DNA of 64,000 nt from Aliiroseovarius sediminis (GTDB lineage: Bacteria; Pseudomonadota; Alphaproteobacteria; Rhodobacterales; Rhodobacteraceae), in contig NZ_JALBYP010000039.1 of NCBI RefSeq assembly GCF_022678485.1, forward strand, positions 88,930-152,929, given 5' to 3'. A program made the translations under genes and the position numbers. Below are positions 63,258 through 64,000 of the stretch, piece by piece; the stretch's first letter is position 1, and every line of letters begins with the position of its first letter. The notes under the pieces are model-generated. The model was given only the letters and a program-made list of their open reading frames with translations. It was not told the origin of the DNA and ran no database searches.

Positions 63258-64000
63258 CTACAACCCCGCAGCTTTTGTCAGGTTAACGCGGAAGCGGTCG
63301 CGCCTGCGTTGGTATTGGCGGGTCATTTCGGCCGAGCTGTGCCCCAAGTGTTTCTGGACGTGGCGTTCGTCGACCTCGGCACTGCTGGCAAGGCCCGCGC
63401 GCAGAGAATGACCGGAGTAGAGCGCCAGACGTTCCTTTTCAGGCAGGTCCGCGCGCAGCCCGGCGTCCAGCACGCAGCGCTTGATCAACCGCGCCACGTG
63501 CTTGTCACTCAGCCGCGCATCCAGCGCGCGTTTCCCGTCGCGCGAGGTGCGGGTGAAGATGGGGCCGAAGTCGATCTTGGCGAAGTCCAGCCAATGTTCC
63601 AGCGCATGAACCGGGCAGGTCCGGTCCGACGATCCGCGGCCCACTTCGACCTCGCGCCAGCCGGTCTTGGCGTTCAGGGTCAGAACGGCGCCGTCATCAA
63701 AGATTTCGACCCAGCCGCCCGCGTCGGGCGTGTCGTCCTTGTGCACATCCAGGCTTACAATTTCACTGCGCCTGAGCGCGCCCGCGTAACCCAAAAGCAA
63801 GATCGCCCGGTCACGCAGCCCGCGCAGGTCGAAACCCAGCGTGGCGATCATCGCCAGAATATCGTCGGGCAGGATGGCGTCCTTCTGCACCGGGGGGCGG
63901 GCGTGTTTGCGCCTTATGCCGGCCAGCACGCTGGCGATGTGACGATCCGTGCGGTCCAGCGGCTGGCCGCGCTGCGCGCAGTTCCAGACAAGGCCGGACA
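63258..64000 (-). CDS. tyrosine recombinase/integrase, partial
   Basis: The frame is open to the window edge, so the N-terminus lies beyond 64000. The catalytic domain is complete: Arg in GALRRSEIVSLD, HSLRAG, LGHSS with its His, and the nucleophile Tyr in TRQYQRRRDRF. This is a XerC/D-like or plasmid-resolvase-type site-specific recombinase. It converges on parE with 5 bp between the stops. It probably resolves plasmid multimers or mediates integration. Confidence 0.9.
   Translation of the reverse strand, partial: SGLVWNCAQRGQPLDRTDRHIASVLAGIRRKHARPPVQKDAILPDDILAMIATLGFDLRGLRDRAILLLGYAGALRRSEIVSLDVHKDDTPDAGGWVEIFDDGAVLTLNAKTGWREVEVGRGSSDRTCPVHALEHWLDFAKIDFGPIFTRTSRDGKRALDARLSDKHVARLIKRCVLDAGLRADLPEKERLALYSGHSLRAGLASSAEVDERHVQKHLGHSSAEMTRQYQRRRDRFRVNLTKAAGL

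Overview
The window looks like part of a large plasmid or chromid of an alphaproteobacterium, most likely of the Rhodobacterales (Roseobacter group). The evidence is a complete repABC replication-partition operon at 58.9-62.3 kb, a ParDE addiction module and a tyrosine recombinase beside it, an ArdC-type antirestriction gene at the left end, high-GC coding sequence, and accessory operons separated by zones of gene debris. No rRNA, tRNA or core chromosomal genes were seen.

Layout. 0-3.2 kb: minus-strand group with ardC and a Fic protein carrying a palindromic operator. 3.2-11.1 kb: a module preceded by a perfect FNR box, with a broken TonB-dependent receptor, a periplasmic Spy-like protein, a NitT/TauT-type ABC transporter with a Tat-type binding protein, NnrS and a HemP-like protein. 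This suggests metal or haem acquisition under low oxygen. 11.3-22.7 kb: an IS6 remnant, then a GntR regulator, a glutathione S-transferase, the complete lower meta-cleavage pathway (dmpCEFGHI and dmpD) and a second NitT/TauT ABC transporter. Two promoters there share a triple AAACGTTT operator. No ring-cleaving dioxygenase is present. 23-35.6 kb: a decayed stress/energy island (DUF883-like, AhpD-like, FtsH, CBS, E2-like, HdeD, PHA synthase, octaheme cytochrome and symporter remnants) with an intact P-type ATPase. A TTAAC-N4-GTTAA motif recurs between the genes. 35.7-40.4 kb: an intact arginine deiminase operon (carrier, arcA, arcB, arcC). 40.4-43.6 kb: more debris (RtcB, MgtA, ABC-2 and SDR fragments, a binding-protein fragment) plus a polysaccharide deacetylase with a glutaredoxin-like tail and a DksA-type protein. 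43.7-53.7 kb: one minus-strand operon with a GntR regulator, amidohydrolase, GAF protein, ribose-type ABC transporter and HyuA/HyuB, probably for uptake and hydrolysis of a cyclic amide. 54-56.4 kb: IS3 and pseudogene debris. 56.4-64 kb: the plasmid core repA-repB-repC followed directly by a full-length cas3, then parDE and an integrase.

The most unusual feature is the solitary cas3 placed 11 bp after repC in the replication operon. It has intact nuclease and helicase motifs, no other cas gene and no CRISPR array in the window. Two sites matching the repABC parS consensus GTTNNNNGCNNNNAAC lie inside its coding sequence, so the gene appears to be built into the plasmid's replication and partition unit.
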